Shown here in pieces: positions 11,769 to 22,027 of a stretch of 45,636 nucleotides of DNA; the stretch's first letter is position 1; the number at the start of each line of letters is the position of its first letter. The position numbers and the translations under genes were made by a program. The notes beneath the pieces were generated by a model, which was not told where the DNA came from, ran no database searches, and saw nothing but the letters and a program-made list of their open reading frames with translations. Origin of the DNA: Chara braunii (taxonomy: Eukaryota; Streptophyta; Charophyceae; Charales; Characeae); assembly GCA_003427395.1 (NCBI GenBank), contig BFEA01001177.1, forward strand, positions 89,086-134,721. The letters run 5' to 3'.

Positions 11769-13564
11769 TGTGACGCCCAACCTCACGCCCTATGCTCTCT
11801 TTCGTTCGGAGTGCTAAAGGTGCGGAAAGAAGGCCCAGAAAAACAGCAAGATGGGGTGTGCCAAGGATTTTTGGAAAATTGAGTGTGGGGAATCCCCCTG
11901 TGTTGGCCCGATGAAGTAAGTCGGTCGCTTTCGCGCGTCGCGGAATGCGCGCGAGGGCACAACGCGAAAAGAGAAAGATCCAATTTCAATCCAAAAAGTA
12001 CTGTCGAGCTTCCCACCGCGCTACGGATCTTCGTTTAGAGCGGAAGGGCTTCGGTAGACTCCGCGTATCCCGTTTCCGTATCAAGTCCCGACGTCGCTCG
12101 TTGGTCAGTTCTGAGACTGACGTGGATGGTCTCAGCCGCGTGGCTCTTTCCTTGTGCTCGTCTTCACTCCGTATCCGGTATTGGAAGCCCTTCGATTCGT
12201 AGCGATCGAAACGCTGGCACTTAATGCACAGGGTTTGAGGCCAATGGGGCGCCACTGCCGTCCACGGAATGACGATCATCTCGTTAAATGGCAACTGTAC
12301 TAAGTAGGGTGGAAAGTGCGTATGGATAATGACAAAGCCCGCATCCACGAGCCCGGAACAACGATTTTCAGGAGGGAAGTAATATTGTCCGCCGATCCGT
12401 GCAACAGCTTTTCGTACGTCCCACTCACATACACGTGTCCTTTCCTCGTTGTAGACGTAGGGGCGCATCGGTGAGGGAGATACAGAAGGCTGACGCCCGA
12501 CTGAGGAACGGCCGTTAGTCCACATATCAATCAATCAAACGGAGTTTACACGTCATAAAAAAAAAAAAAATAGCACAATAAAAAAAAAACTAATTAATAT
12601 CTTCCTTCCTTGGAACCCGCACAATCATGCATTAATTGGGTTGGAGTTCCGAGAGACTAACCCGCGACTCAGTTTCAGCAGACCAGATCAACAAATACGA
12701 GGCGCCTAGCTTTTTCGAAGCTGCCCCACAGACTGTCTGGTGATGTCGTGCAGCATAAGGAAGATGGCATGCGCAGTGCATTCAGAACTACAGATCTAAA
12801 CACTTTTGCATTCTCGAACAAAATTCCGTCGAGTGCTGGGTCTAATCAATCGCAGAAATACAAGCATTTCTATACGTACATCCACTGTGGAAGGTGCGAA
12901 AATGGCAAGGGAGCACAGGTCAGAAATCAATCAAGGGATTGTACACACGCATTCACCGTTCACAAGACAAGAAGATTGAGTTCCTGACATCTGGGGATTA
13001 CCTAGGAAACTAATGGAAGAGTTCCGGAAGAAGTTCTTCTTCGCAGGAGATCACGAGAGTTCACTTCGGGTTACAAGAGAGACAAACTCATAACACATCA
13101 TTATACAAGTCAGAGAGAGAGAAAGAGAGATGGGAGGGGTAGACGAGAAAAAGCCGAGACTGACGTCACCCGAATTCAGCAAGAGAGCATTCGGCTTCAC
13201 AGCCATGAACTCACACTAGAAAAAATAATCCGCAATCATGAAGGCGCATTCGCCGTGAAATTCCAATATGGCCTTAGGCCAATCATCCACTCAACTCCAA
13301 TTACAAATCCTCATCCCGCACCGACAATCCCGGCTGTCGCGTGCTAACTTTCGCCACTGCGATCGTCACCCCGCTGACGCAGACTCGACTCGGCTCGCCT
13401 GGATCCCACAGTCCGTCGTGGCGATCGAGCGCGCAGCCGGCCAGACTACAGTCAGCCCGATAGGACTTTTCGACTCTCACCAAGCGCATCACCTAGCCAC
13501 TGCTTCCCGGAAGCTGGTTTGCGAGTGGAAAAACGTAAGGGAGCTTTGTGGGCGCGTTTGCGGA

Positions 13565-13571
13565 ATTTATA
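13565..13571 (-). promoter_or_regulatory. Putative LTR TATA box (3' LTR copy)
   Basis: TATAAAT on the minus strand, the strand of gag-pol. It is conserved at 44361-44367 in the 5' LTR. Confidence 0.5.
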
Positions 13572-14141
13572 GTTGTGGGAAAGGAGATAGATGGGGGAAG
13601 ATTAAGAGGGGAGATCAAGGTGTAAGGAGAGAAGGTTTAGCGGAAGGTGCTCAAGGGAAGCCATGTTGATCCTTCAGAGTCCGATAGTCGGCCAATCAGA
13701 TTCGTCGCGCAATAGGGAGATCCTCTTACTCAACGCGTCTGATTGGTGAGTCGGGGTAATCGGAGGATCAACCGGGCTTCACGAGCCAAGGTTGAAGAGC
13801 AAGAAGAGACGAGGCGCGAAAAGCAGCGCGAGACGAGTCCAAGATTCAGATGATCAAGAAGGGGAAACAGGCTCGCGAAAGGTAGAGAGGGAGAGAAGGA
13901 AAAACTATGTTACCGCGCGTTCATTGAACGCGCTTTTTGCGTTCAAGATTTGAACGCGGTAAACGCGCGTTCACTGAACGTGCGTGAACGCATTTGACGC
14001 GTTCGCGCAGGGGGGGGGCGGGGGGGGGGGTGCCTTTGGGCAGTGTGGGAAGCAGTGGCGGTGCTTGGGGGGGCTGTGGGCAGTGTGGCGAGCAACGACG
14101 CTGCTTGAAGGGGGCTGTAGGCCCTCTGCCCTAGACGAAAC

Positions 14142-14877
14142 NNNNNNNNNNNNNNNNNNNNNNNNNNNNNNNNNNNNNNNNNNNNNNNNNNNNNNNNNNN
14201 NNNNNNNNNNNNNNNNNNNNNNNNNNNNNNNNNNNNNNNNNNNNNNNNNNNNNNNNNNNNNNNNNNNNNNNNNNNNNNNNNNNNNNNNNNNNNNNNNNNN
14301 NNNNNNNNNNNNNNNNNNNNNNNNNNNNNNNNNNNNNNNNNNNNNNNNNNNNNNNNNNNNNNNNNNNNNNNNNNNNNNNNNNNNNNNNNNNNNNNNNNNN
14401 NNNNNNNNNNNNNNNNNNNNNNNNNNNNNNNNNNNNNNNNNNNNNNNNNNNNNNNNNNNNNNNNNNNNNNNNNNNNNNNNNNNNNNNNNNNNNNNNNNNN
14501 NNNNNNNNNNNNNNNNNNNNNNNNNNNNNNNNNNNNNNNNNNNNNNNNNNNNNNNNNNNNNNNNNNNNNNNNNNNNNNNNNNNNNNNNNNNNNNNNNNNN
14601 NNNNNNNNNNNNNNNNNNNNNNNNNNNNNNNNNNNNNNNNNNNNNNNNNNNNNNNNNNNNNNNNNNNNNNNNNNNNNNNNNNNNNNNNNNNNNNNNNNNN
14701 NNNNNNNNNNNNNNNNNNNNNNNNNNNNNNNNNNNNNNNNNNNNNNNNNNNNNNNNNNNNNNNNNNNNNNNNNNNNNNNNNNNNNNNNNNNNNNNNNNNN
14801 NNNNNNNNNNNNNNNNNNNNNNNNNNNNNNNNNNNNNNNNNNNNNNNNNNNNNNNNNNNNNNNNNNNNNNNNNNNNN
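14142..14877. other. Assembly gap (736 N)
   Basis: Unsequenced. It is preceded by a G-run (about 14011-14030). A long open frame across it is meaningless. Confidence 1.
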
Positions 14878-14879
14878 CC

Positions 14880-15115
14880 GTTTTTCTTTTCTTAGGAATA
14901 CGTGCAGTGGCCCTAAGGGCCTCTACTCACCACATGCACAAAAGACAAAACATATGGCGGCGTATTAATCCATGTTCTGCAGAAGATTCATTCTAGTCCT
15001 GCAGATTTGGTGAGTAGTGCAGCCAAACTCTGAGAATCATGTGCAAAGACAGCTACGTGAGCAACCCATAACTGGTGAAACACAGACCTGAATTCGAATT
15101 TGGACTATATATTTG
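14880..15115 (+). mobile_element. MITE-like repeat, copy 2 (5' end in gap)
   Basis: 14885-15020 matches 10925-11070. It extends to ACACAGACCTGAATTCG, the inverted counterpart of the left end of copy 1. Confidence 0.6.
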
Positions 15116-15426
15116 GCCAGTTTGTGCTCACCTTCATGTTCATTGCTTGCCTTGATTATGGTAGGGGGATCTGTGCCACACAGCTACGACGACCCTTCGG
15201 ACAGCCTGCATGGGCCGTCTGAGCAGTATTAGGGGGATCTCAGCATTATTATGGGGATTTCAACCACCCCCCCCCCTCGAAAAAAAGAAAAGGAGCATTC
15301 ACATATTGTGGGGGATGACGCGGTAGGGGGGAACGGCCTCCTGGGGGGGCTTTTTTTTGCACTTTCGGGTTTTGTTGAATGAGGCCTACCACCCCATAGT
15401 CCACGGCGTGCGCGTGCGGCCCCCGG
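15116..15426. other. Insertion interior, no gene recognised
   Basis: Holds a C-run (15266-15277) and a repeated TAGGGGGATCT motif (about 15162 and 15229). No coding frame is recognised. Confidence 0.5.
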
Positions 15427-16121
15427 TGTCGCGTTCAAATTTTTTGTGCCACGTGGCGCGCAGCGCGTTTGAACGCGGTCTCGGGGGGTATGAACGCGCG
15501 CGTTTGAACGTGAACGCGCATTCAGCGTGTTCACCCGGTTACTACGAGGAAAAACAGTTGCGATAGGAGAAAAAGAGGAGGGGGAAGGGAGAGAGGAGAG
15601 AGTGCGGGGGAAGGATGACGCGGGAAATAAGGAGGAGGAAGCTCGCATGCGCAGTGCCGACCACAAGAGGAAAAGGCACCAAAACAGTAACAGCTTTTCT
15701 ATGCTCAAATTGAAATCACCATATCCGCGCGCGAAAGTTGACGCGGGAAAATAAATTCCTACGCCTATCCGTATTCTCCCAAAAATTCCTAAAGTTTTCT
15801 CCGACGTGACCGAGAACATTCATGCAAGGAAAAAGATACGTCGGGCTCCGCTTATTCCGTAATTCCTAACTGTAAAGCCCGATTCCCAGTACGCTCGCTA
15901 AGGCGCGCATAATTTTCCATGCATTTCCCAAATTACAAAAAGCAGATTTCCAAGAATCAATAGATCTTTTGGAAAAATGGGGGCCCAAGCAAGGCACCTG
16001 AAAATTCTGAAATCAAGAAAGGCGACGGGGGTTTTGTGGGGTTGGTATGATACAAAAAAAAAAAAAGGGAATGTGGCAGCGGTACGAAAGATAGCACGGG
16101 GTCGGGAAGTGGTTCATCACA

Positions 16122-16606
16122 TATGTGACGCGCAGGGGGTTCTAGAATTATGCGATCTCCTGATTGCATGAAAGCTCGAACAAAGGGAATAGGAGGAGAC
16201 GAAGAAGCAATAAGAAGTACAAGGAACGAGGGGGTGGGAGGAGACGAAGAAGCAGGAAGAAGTACAAGGAACGAGGGGGGTGGGAGGAGACGAAGAAGCA
16301 GGAAGAAGTAGGAACTCGGATCAGCACGATGAGTTGGCGACAACATCCGCGGCAAGATCTCCGTGAAGCATGCAGGCACGTGCTGTTTCGGATCCCGTTC
16401 CCTGCAGTCCTGTCATATGCAACCCCTGTCCTTCGAACTTCGGAGATCGTCCAGGTGGCACCATCATGGTCCATCAGATCTCTGTGTGCTCTGCACCCCC
16501 AGTCCAGCGCAGTCCATCGAATCAGAGCATAAGTTGACGTCATCGTGAATGGCGTGATCTTCGCGAAACTGCTGATTCGTATTGTTCGGAGGACACGTGG
16601 CGGGTA
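16122..16606 (-). other. Untranslated tail between last ORF and 3' LTR
   Basis: No coding frame is recognised. A normal purine-rich plus-strand primer is not visible next to the LTR. On the coding strand the LTR is preceded by CCCCCTGCGCGTCACATA, and the purine tract lies on the opposite strand. Confidence 0.5.
16192..16312 (+). repeat. 45-46-bp purine-rich tandem repeat, ~2.7 copies
   Basis: Units begin GGAGGAGACGAAGAAGCA at 16192, 16237 and 16283, linked by AAGGAACGAGGGGGTG. The purine strand is opposite to the retrotransposon coding strand. Confidence 0.9.
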
Positions 16607-18142
16607 TCAACGTCGTGTGGGAATGGGAAAGTAGACATTATACATGGGGGGGTGTCGACGGGGAGGGTTGGGGGAAAGTGGGGGCAAGTAACGGTTCATC
16701 CCTTCCTCTGTGATCAGGAGCTCTTCGTAGCGGATGATCCAGTGAAAACGGGGAAACCGATCACCGCTGCGGGGGAGGGAGGCGAGGTAGTCAGGGTAAA
16801 GGGTGGAGAAAGTGTGGAAGAATGCCGCACGGGACAGCTCGTGATGGCGACACGCGGGGATGCTTCCTGTGATTACGCAGTAGACTTCTACTGCGTTACT
16901 CTGTTCCCACGCGGCACTGAACAAGAGGACGTGTAGAAAGAACGTGGGTTTGCGGATTGAAGGGAAGGGTGGGGATGGACGGTGACGGCGAGACGGGTGG
17001 AGTAAAAGTGACGGAAGGTATGGGGAGGAAAGGGGTTGCGAGGGAAGGTGACGGGGGTAGAGATCTGGCAGAGGGTGAGGTAATCAAAGGGACGGCGGGA
17101 TAATGACCGGGGACGAAGGCCGATTCCCCGCATCGGTACGTGGACGAACTGGGGGAGGGGCTGGGGTGGAGGGGGAGAGGGATCGGCTCCGTCTCCGTCG
17201 TGATGCGCTCGGAGCCGCGGTTGCTGATCCGCCATCTTCGGGCTCGGGGGGCTCTTGATCCCTGGTTGGGTCGTCGTTGATGCGCAGCCTCGCCCCGTTG
17301 GCGAACTCCAACTGGCTTTTTCCGACGGCGATCTCTTCTCTTCTATGTGCCCCCTCGGGATCTTCCGCCTCCGTACCTGTGCGCGCCGCTTCTTCCGGCA
17401 GGTCCTCCCACTCCGATCCGGCTTCCTCCTCTTCTTCGTCTATCTCCTCCTCTTATTCACTCGGCTCACCTTCACTGTACTCAGTATAACTTTCCTCCTC
17501 CGACGTTTCTTCGTTGGCGTCACCCTCTTCTCCAGTGGCTTCTTCTTCCCCTTCAAGAGCCTCCTCAGGTTCTTCCTTCGGATAGAAGGCGCGATCGATG
17601 ATCCCGTACAACTTCAAGTATTCCTGCCGCGATGGCAGAGTGTTGTCACTCCCGGGTTCTTCCAAGCATGCAGTCCACTGAAGATACGGCGTTAATGTTC
17701 GCGTGATGACATGCAGAGCGGGGCTGTTGCCGCTTTGCGAAACGATGTCGAGGGAGAGATCATCAGCCAGTTGCGCGAGCGGGGCGACGGGTTCTTGAGT
17801 AATTGGCTGGCGATTGCCTGGCCGCACCGATCCGAAGAGAAAATCGAGGAGATCGCCTTTCACATGAGTTTTCCAAGCCTGGATGATCAACAACTCCAGG
17901 TACTCGATGCACGAAGGATGCTCGCTGGTCCACGTCCACGTCACCTGCACTCGGGCCAAGCACACAGACAGCTCGACAAAGGTCTCGCACCACACCTGCC
18001 AATGCCCGGGATCAAGAAGCGGGACGGCAAGAGGCTCGAGCAAGAAAGAAAGGCGAGGATGAAGATCGGATTGCAAGAAGGTGGGGATGAGAGAGGGGAG
18101 ACCGAAGGTGGAGAGGGGAGCGAGAGGAGCGGCGCGGTTCAT
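16607..18142 (-). pseudogene. Retrotransposon accessory ORF-y (~510 codons, two in-frame stops)
   Basis: One frame runs from ATG at 18142 to a stop at 16607, broken only by TAA (17453-17455) and TGA (17084-17086). The first ~190 residues are mixed and globular-looking (around PGHWQVWCETFVEL and YLELLIIQAWKTHVKG). A strongly acidic Glu-rich tract follows, then an Arg/Ser/Pro segment (RRRRSRSLSP), then a ~100-residue C-terminal domain with HELSRAAFFHTFSTLYPDYL and FHWIIRYEELLI. I do not recognise the family. Its ATG overlaps the stop of the preceding ORF as ATGA, which suggests coupled translation from the gag-pol transcript. It lies where some plant gypsy elements carry envelope-like or antisense extra genes, but no signal peptide or transmembrane segment is evident. 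Confidence 0.6.
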
Positions 18143-18627
18143 TGGGGGCGTTGGAAGGGGATGAGGGTGGGGAGCGCGACTGTCGGCTGGTGCGGAGACT
18201 CGCAGGTGCGAATCCCGTTGAAGTCAGTCCCGGACGTCGGGATCAGATTGTTCCCTGGATGCGCAAGACCGTGCTGCCACTCAACTGACAACTGATGCGT
18301 CCACTCTAGTAAAGAGGTCAAGATCGCGGTATGCCGAAGTGGGCTGACCGAGCTGATGTCGCCGCTGAAGGCAGCGACTGTGGTGACGTGGCTTGTCCCT
18401 AGAGCCGCTCGTCGATGAAGAGCCACCACCTTCGCCAGTACTACTGCCTGCTGACTCCCGGCGAATCGGAACGCAGCAGCGGCACACACTCCCTCGGTGC
18501 AGAAGAACTGCACCACTCTTCGAAGATTTGGACTGAGCCGCGGTGGACGAACTTGCCGGATCTCAGAGATGTAGCCACATGGATGCAGCAAATGATCGCC
18601 AAGGGCTTGCTCCGTGATGAAACTCAT
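18139..18627 (-). CDS. Retrotransposon accessory ORF-x (162 aa), overlaps pol and ORF-y
   Basis: Intact 162-codon frame starting MSFITEQALGDHLLHP. Its ATG (18627-18625) shares bases with the pol stop TGA (18626-18624). Its own TGA (18141-18139) shares bases with the ATG of ORF-y. The middle has a mildly hydrophobic stretch (GVCAAAAFRFAGSQQAVVLA, about residues 45-65) that is probably too polar for a membrane span. I recognise no domain. The intact frame next to decayed neighbours, and the paired ATGA junctions, favour a real gene. A chance open frame remains possible. Confidence 0.5.
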   Translation of the reverse strand: MSFITEQALGDHLLHPCGYISEIRQVRPPRLSPNLRRVVQFFCTEGVCAAAAFRFAGSQQAVVLAKVVALHRRAALGTSHVTTVAAFSGDISSVSPLRHTAILTSLLEWTHQLSVEWQHGLAHPGNNLIPTSGTDFNGIRTCESPHQPTVALPTLIPFQRPQ

Positions 18628-20360
18628 GGCGAGGTCGGGGGAGAAGATGAGAGATGGGAGCGGGAGGGGGAGGACGAGGCGAGAGCTAGATTGTCGTTGT
18701 CCTGGTCTTCAGCAGAAGACGGAGACGAAGGAAGATCAGAAGGAGGGAGGAGACGGATGTAAGAGATATGATGAACGATAGGGAGAGAGCTATGGTTGGC
18801 ACTTGCCTCGGACACGATGCGCGCCGTGTTAGCACCGTTGGGTCCGAGCTCGACAACGCGGAAACAGCCAGAGAACTTAGGAGCGAGTTTCTGGTCGCGT
18901 GCACATTTACGTACCTGTACCAGGTCCCCTAATTTATATTGATGTTGGGGACCGGCGTTCCCATTTCGAGCCTCGTAGCTACGGACTTGCCTTCCGTGGG
19001 CTAGATCAGTCGTTTTCTGTCTTTTTCAGGCTAGCTTCGGAACGGCCCTTTCCATTAAATCGGCGTACCTTTTGGCCTTGGCCTTAAGGGCGGCACGCGT
19101 GTCTCTACCTCCGGCTTCAGCAATTTCCGAGTTGCCCCAGTAATCGACTCATGGGAGACTATTGGTGCGAAGCTGAAAGGGGGTGAACCCCGTGGATTCA
19201 TGAGGGGTGGCCTGGTGAATTCCAACAATTTGGTATACGATCTCGGGCCAAGGACAAGTGTCACGTGCCACTAAATTCCTACGAAGGGTGGTCTTAATCA
19301 TGCGATTGACATTTTCGGCCAACCCGTTCAACTGGGAAACATGGGGTGCCGTGTCTCGAAGCGTAATGCCTCGTCGTGCCAGTAATTCCGCTACCTTGCC
19401 TTTGAATTTGGACCCATTGTCGGTTAGAATTTCTTCCGTACCTAGGTGAGTATAGAGAAACCGATCGATGTACGTGGCCATCTCTGCGGCCTTACGGGTC
19501 TTGCAGGGGTATACCTTGATGTATTTAGAAAAAATGTCTATTAAAACTAATAGGATGGAATATTCGCAATGGTTTGGGCTAGGTGGCACGTCGATATCTG
19601 TTGTGTCCATACTGATTCGCTGGAAAGGGCGCTCTACTTCTGTTGGTACTATCGTGTTTGGTCCCCGTATTGGGGCACGATCGGCGGCACAGACCAGACA
19701 GTTGGTGACTACGTATCTGACATCGTCCCGTATATTAGACCAGAACCATCGATTCTGATCTATAGTTGCCTCCATGACACGTATCGCGAAGTGAGCGGCC
19801 TAATCTTTGTGAGCAGATCGGGTCCAATCATATCTCTAAAATGGATGGGGAACCGTCAACCATAAACCCGATCCGTCATTTTTACGCTTTTCGAGGTGAC
19901 CGTTTATCCATCGGTAATCCTTAGATCTCTCAGTAGTCCGACGTGTGTCGTGCTTAGTGAGATGATCCAATGGTAAACCAGCTAGCTTAGTTAATAGGAT
20001 TTTATCCGTCCAGACCTCTGCTCGTCGGTATTTCTCGTCATATTCAGGGTCGTCCGTACCGGCAGCCTCGAATCGAACCTCGGTGGGCAGTTTGTCCGTT
20101 CTAAACAGAGGGCGTTTCCATTCCCTGTCGTTTGTTCGGTATCGAACGCATGCACCATGTGCATGATTGACACACGTGGCACAGTTCACCCACTCAACGA
20201 ATCCAGTTTCAAAAGGATGACAATTCACCCCATATACTCATGTAATACACGTGCAAAAATTACAGAATTTATCAGGAAGGGTGGCGAAGAAGGCCGATGA
20301 GGCGAGAGGGTCGGAATCAGCAGGGGAAGAAGGGGTCGCAAAGACAAGTGGGATAGCCAT
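18624..20360 (-). pseudogene. Retrotransposon integrase (3' part of pol), decayed
   Basis: One minus frame from ATG at 20360 to TGA at 18624. It is interrupted by TGA (20240-20238), TAG (19838-19836 and about 19804), TGA (19151-19149) and TGA (about 19029). After a Cys/His-rich lead (NCATCVNHAHGAC), the zinc-binding region retains AHK..AAH and NCLVC. The catalytic core has ISMD, ILTDNG and GLAENVN, numbered D57, D119 and E154 from the Met at 19775, so the D,D,E triad is intact. The C-terminal SH3-like part reads GDLVQVRKCARDQKLAPKFS then FRVVELGPNG. A Ser/Pro-rich tail ends at the ATGA junction with ORF-x. The stops can be explained by C-to-T changes. Integrase inserts the cDNA into the genome. 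This copy cannot make it. Confidence 0.9.
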
Positions 20361-20417
20361 GATGAGAGAGGAGGAAAGAGAGTGAGCAATGCTTCAAAGA
20401 GGGCACAGCGAGGAATG

Positions 20418-20446
20418 GTGTTTTCGTTATAAGTGAAATTGTTTTT
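20418..20446 (+). repeat. Left terminal inverted repeat of the 17.7-kb element
   Basis: GGTGTTTTCGTTATAAGTGA and onward pairs with the reverse complement of 38126-38153, about 24 of 28 positions identical. Confidence 0.7.
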
Positions 20447-20776
20447 ATGTTCATTTTTTTTTTTAATTGTAAAATGGCAGAACGAAATGAGGAAATTATA
20501 GACGAAATAACAACAAAACGAAATAACGACAAAGCAAAATAACAACAAATCGAAATAACGACAAAGCAAAATAAGGACGAAACAATGTTCATAGCAATGC
20601 AAAGTTGAAGGAACGACAAAACAATGAGGAAAAATTAATGTGACAGTCATGCTCCCGTGTTGCCTGTGCTCAAAATATAATACAATGTCAAGTTTTTGCC
20701 TCGAATGTTTACACTCAGTAAACATGTCAATCTCATCAACAAAATATTAACTACGGACTGTCGTTTTAGTCGCACC
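20447..20776. other. Subterminal AT-rich region
   Basis: No gene. Bases 20500-20590 hold a ~32-bp tandem repeat (CGAAATAACGACAAAGCAAA, then ATAACAACAAAT), about 2.5 copies. It sits where transposase-binding repeats are often found. Confidence 0.6.
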
Positions 20777-21559
20777 TCATTGACTTTCGTATCTAACCAT
20801 GGACAAAATGTCAAATGCTATTCTCAGCCTCATAAAAGAAATGTTGGTTTGTGAGAAAGCAAATGGAGGAAAGTGACCTCTTGCAAGCAAAGATGCAAAA
20901 CCTAACATAAAAACACCACAACTACAAGGATCCTCTTGAGCAGGAATCCCATCCACTGATGTATCAAAGGAGGATGTAGGCCCGTCCACATAATATCTTT
21001 CGCGAAGATTGTGCCGATGAAACTCCGCTTCGAAAAAATATTTCAAACGTTTAAGGACTGAAACATAGTCAGCACGAGGGAGAAAGTCTATGAGGTGGAA
21101 TTTACAGTTAGGACCGTCTATGCTGACATAAGCTAACGCCCAATGATTTCCAAAATGAAGAGGGACAATCACTAAGTCATAATAAAAAAGATTTGTGTCC
21201 TTTACCCATTTCATCCCTTCGGAATATGCGGTTTCAAACCTCGAAGGACCTGACAATCGAGTGAAGAAAAATGAATTGAAAATGTACACAAAAGAAACCC
21301 TATCTCTTGTCACTTCTGTACATGCCGAATCAACCTTGATGTGATCATTGGTGATCTGGACGACTAGCAGGTACAAATTGACGACTTCGTCATTTAGCCA
21401 TTTCCTATCCTCGACGACGACCATGATGTCTCCCTTTCCCACCTTCCAGCTCCCCTTGTAATCGACAATGTCGTATGCTTCATTGTCTTCGCTGCTGCCT
21501 GTAATCATGTCAAGATACTCCTTTTCTTCTACGGTGAGGCGTTTTGTTGCTAAAGGAAT
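20777..21559 (-). CDS. Ulp1-like C48 cysteine protease domain (C-terminal exon)
   Basis: This is the best preserved coding block. Numbered from the Met at 21508, it has the substrate-pocket motif WLND (37-40), the catalytic His in HFGNHWALAYV (H122), Asp in LIDFLP (D141), the oxyanion Gln in IPAQEDP (Q191) and the nucleophile in CSCGVFML (C197). The full H-D-Q-C set of SUMO/NEDD8-type proteases is present. The frame stays open upstream of Met 21508 through KRLTVEEKEYLD to a good 3' splice site (TTCCAG at about 21560), so this is probably the last exon of a larger gene. In transposons such domains may process or de-conjugate proteins, but the substrate here is unknown. It has no internal stop, unlike the rest of the gene. 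Confidence 0.9.
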   Translation of the reverse strand: MPLATKRLTVEEKEYLDMITGSSEDNEAYDIVDYKGSWKVGKGDIMVVVEDRKWLNDEVVNLYLLVVQITNDHIKVDSACTEVTRDRVSFVYIFNSFFFTRLSGPSRFETAYSEGMKWVKDTNLFYYDLVIVPLHFGNHWALAYVSIDGPNCKFHLIDFLPRADYVSVLKRLKYFFEAEFHRHNLRERYYVDGPTSSFDTSVDGIPAQEDPCSCGVFMLGFASLLARGHFPPFAFSQTNISFMRLRIAFDILSMVRYESQ

Positions 21560-21673
21560 CTGGAACGAAGGTCATGCACTGCATACAAACACACATATAA
21601 ACAACAATGGAACGACTAAGACTTCATACAAAAACGAATTTTTCGTTATGTGATGTACGACGTAGACCCGAGT

Positions 21674-21967
21674 TCATGTTTTTTGTTGTCTATTTGTTTC
21701 TCTATTAGAGTTGTCATCCACAATAGATAAACTGCAACCTTCACGATGCAATTTCTTCCATTCCCTGAGGCTTATTCCAATAGCTTTAAACATCCTTAGG
21801 GCAGCTGGCTTCATAGATGGAAATGTCATGGGTGTAAGTCTTCTTCACTCTTTTTGGGGCAATAACGGCAAAGTCGATACGGCTTGCAAGCCACGACGAA
21901 TAATATTCTTCTCACTCTGCCTTTGCGAACGTATGTGCGTCGTTTTCCACAGTTCTTTTCGTCGCCC
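21674..21967 (-). pseudogene. Probable internal exon upstream of Ulp1
   Basis: After an acceptor-like AATATGCAG (21968-21976) one minus frame is open except for TGA (21847-21845) until 21674. It includes SQRQSEKNIIRRGLQ and PAALRMFKAIGISLREWKK, both plausible helical coding sequence. It lies between the Gly-rich exon and the Ulp1 exon. Exact donor sites cannot be fixed by eye. Confidence 0.4.
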
Positions 21968-22027
21968 TGCATATTCAGCAATATAAAACCACAATGATTG
22001 ACAAGACAAAACATTATGAGTTTAAGT

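Larger units (their letters stand above)
13906..15546. mobile_element. 1.6-kb insertion in the 3' LTR with 9-bp target duplication
   Basis: The 5' LTR has a single AGGAAAAAC at the matching site. Here it occurs at both 13897-13905 and 15547-15555, so the DNA between is an insertion. Its ends are only weakly inverted (TATGTTACCG against CGTAGTAACCG). Both subterminal regions (13914-14003 and 15427-15536) are dense in GCGTTCA/TGAACGC motifs forming perfect short hairpins. A 9-bp duplication suits a Mutator-like element, while 8 bp (GGAAAAAC) would suit hAT. No transposase is seen, though 736 bp are unsequenced. It contains MITE-like copy 2. Confidence 0.8.
11769..16121 (-). repeat. 3' LTR, split by a 1.6-kb insertion
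   Basis: Collinear with 42559-45276: 11779-13905 matches 42559 to about 44701, and 15556-16121 matches about 44702-45276. It begins TGTGACGCCC on the plus strand and ends TCATCACA. Without the insertion and one target-duplication copy it is about 2703 bp, against 2718 bp for the other LTR. Similarity is clearly over 90% by eye with several small indels, so the insertion of the retrotransposon is not recent. Confidence 0.92.

Noticed and set aside
13984-14895. 303-codon open frame
   Set aside because: Almost entirely Ns of an assembly gap.
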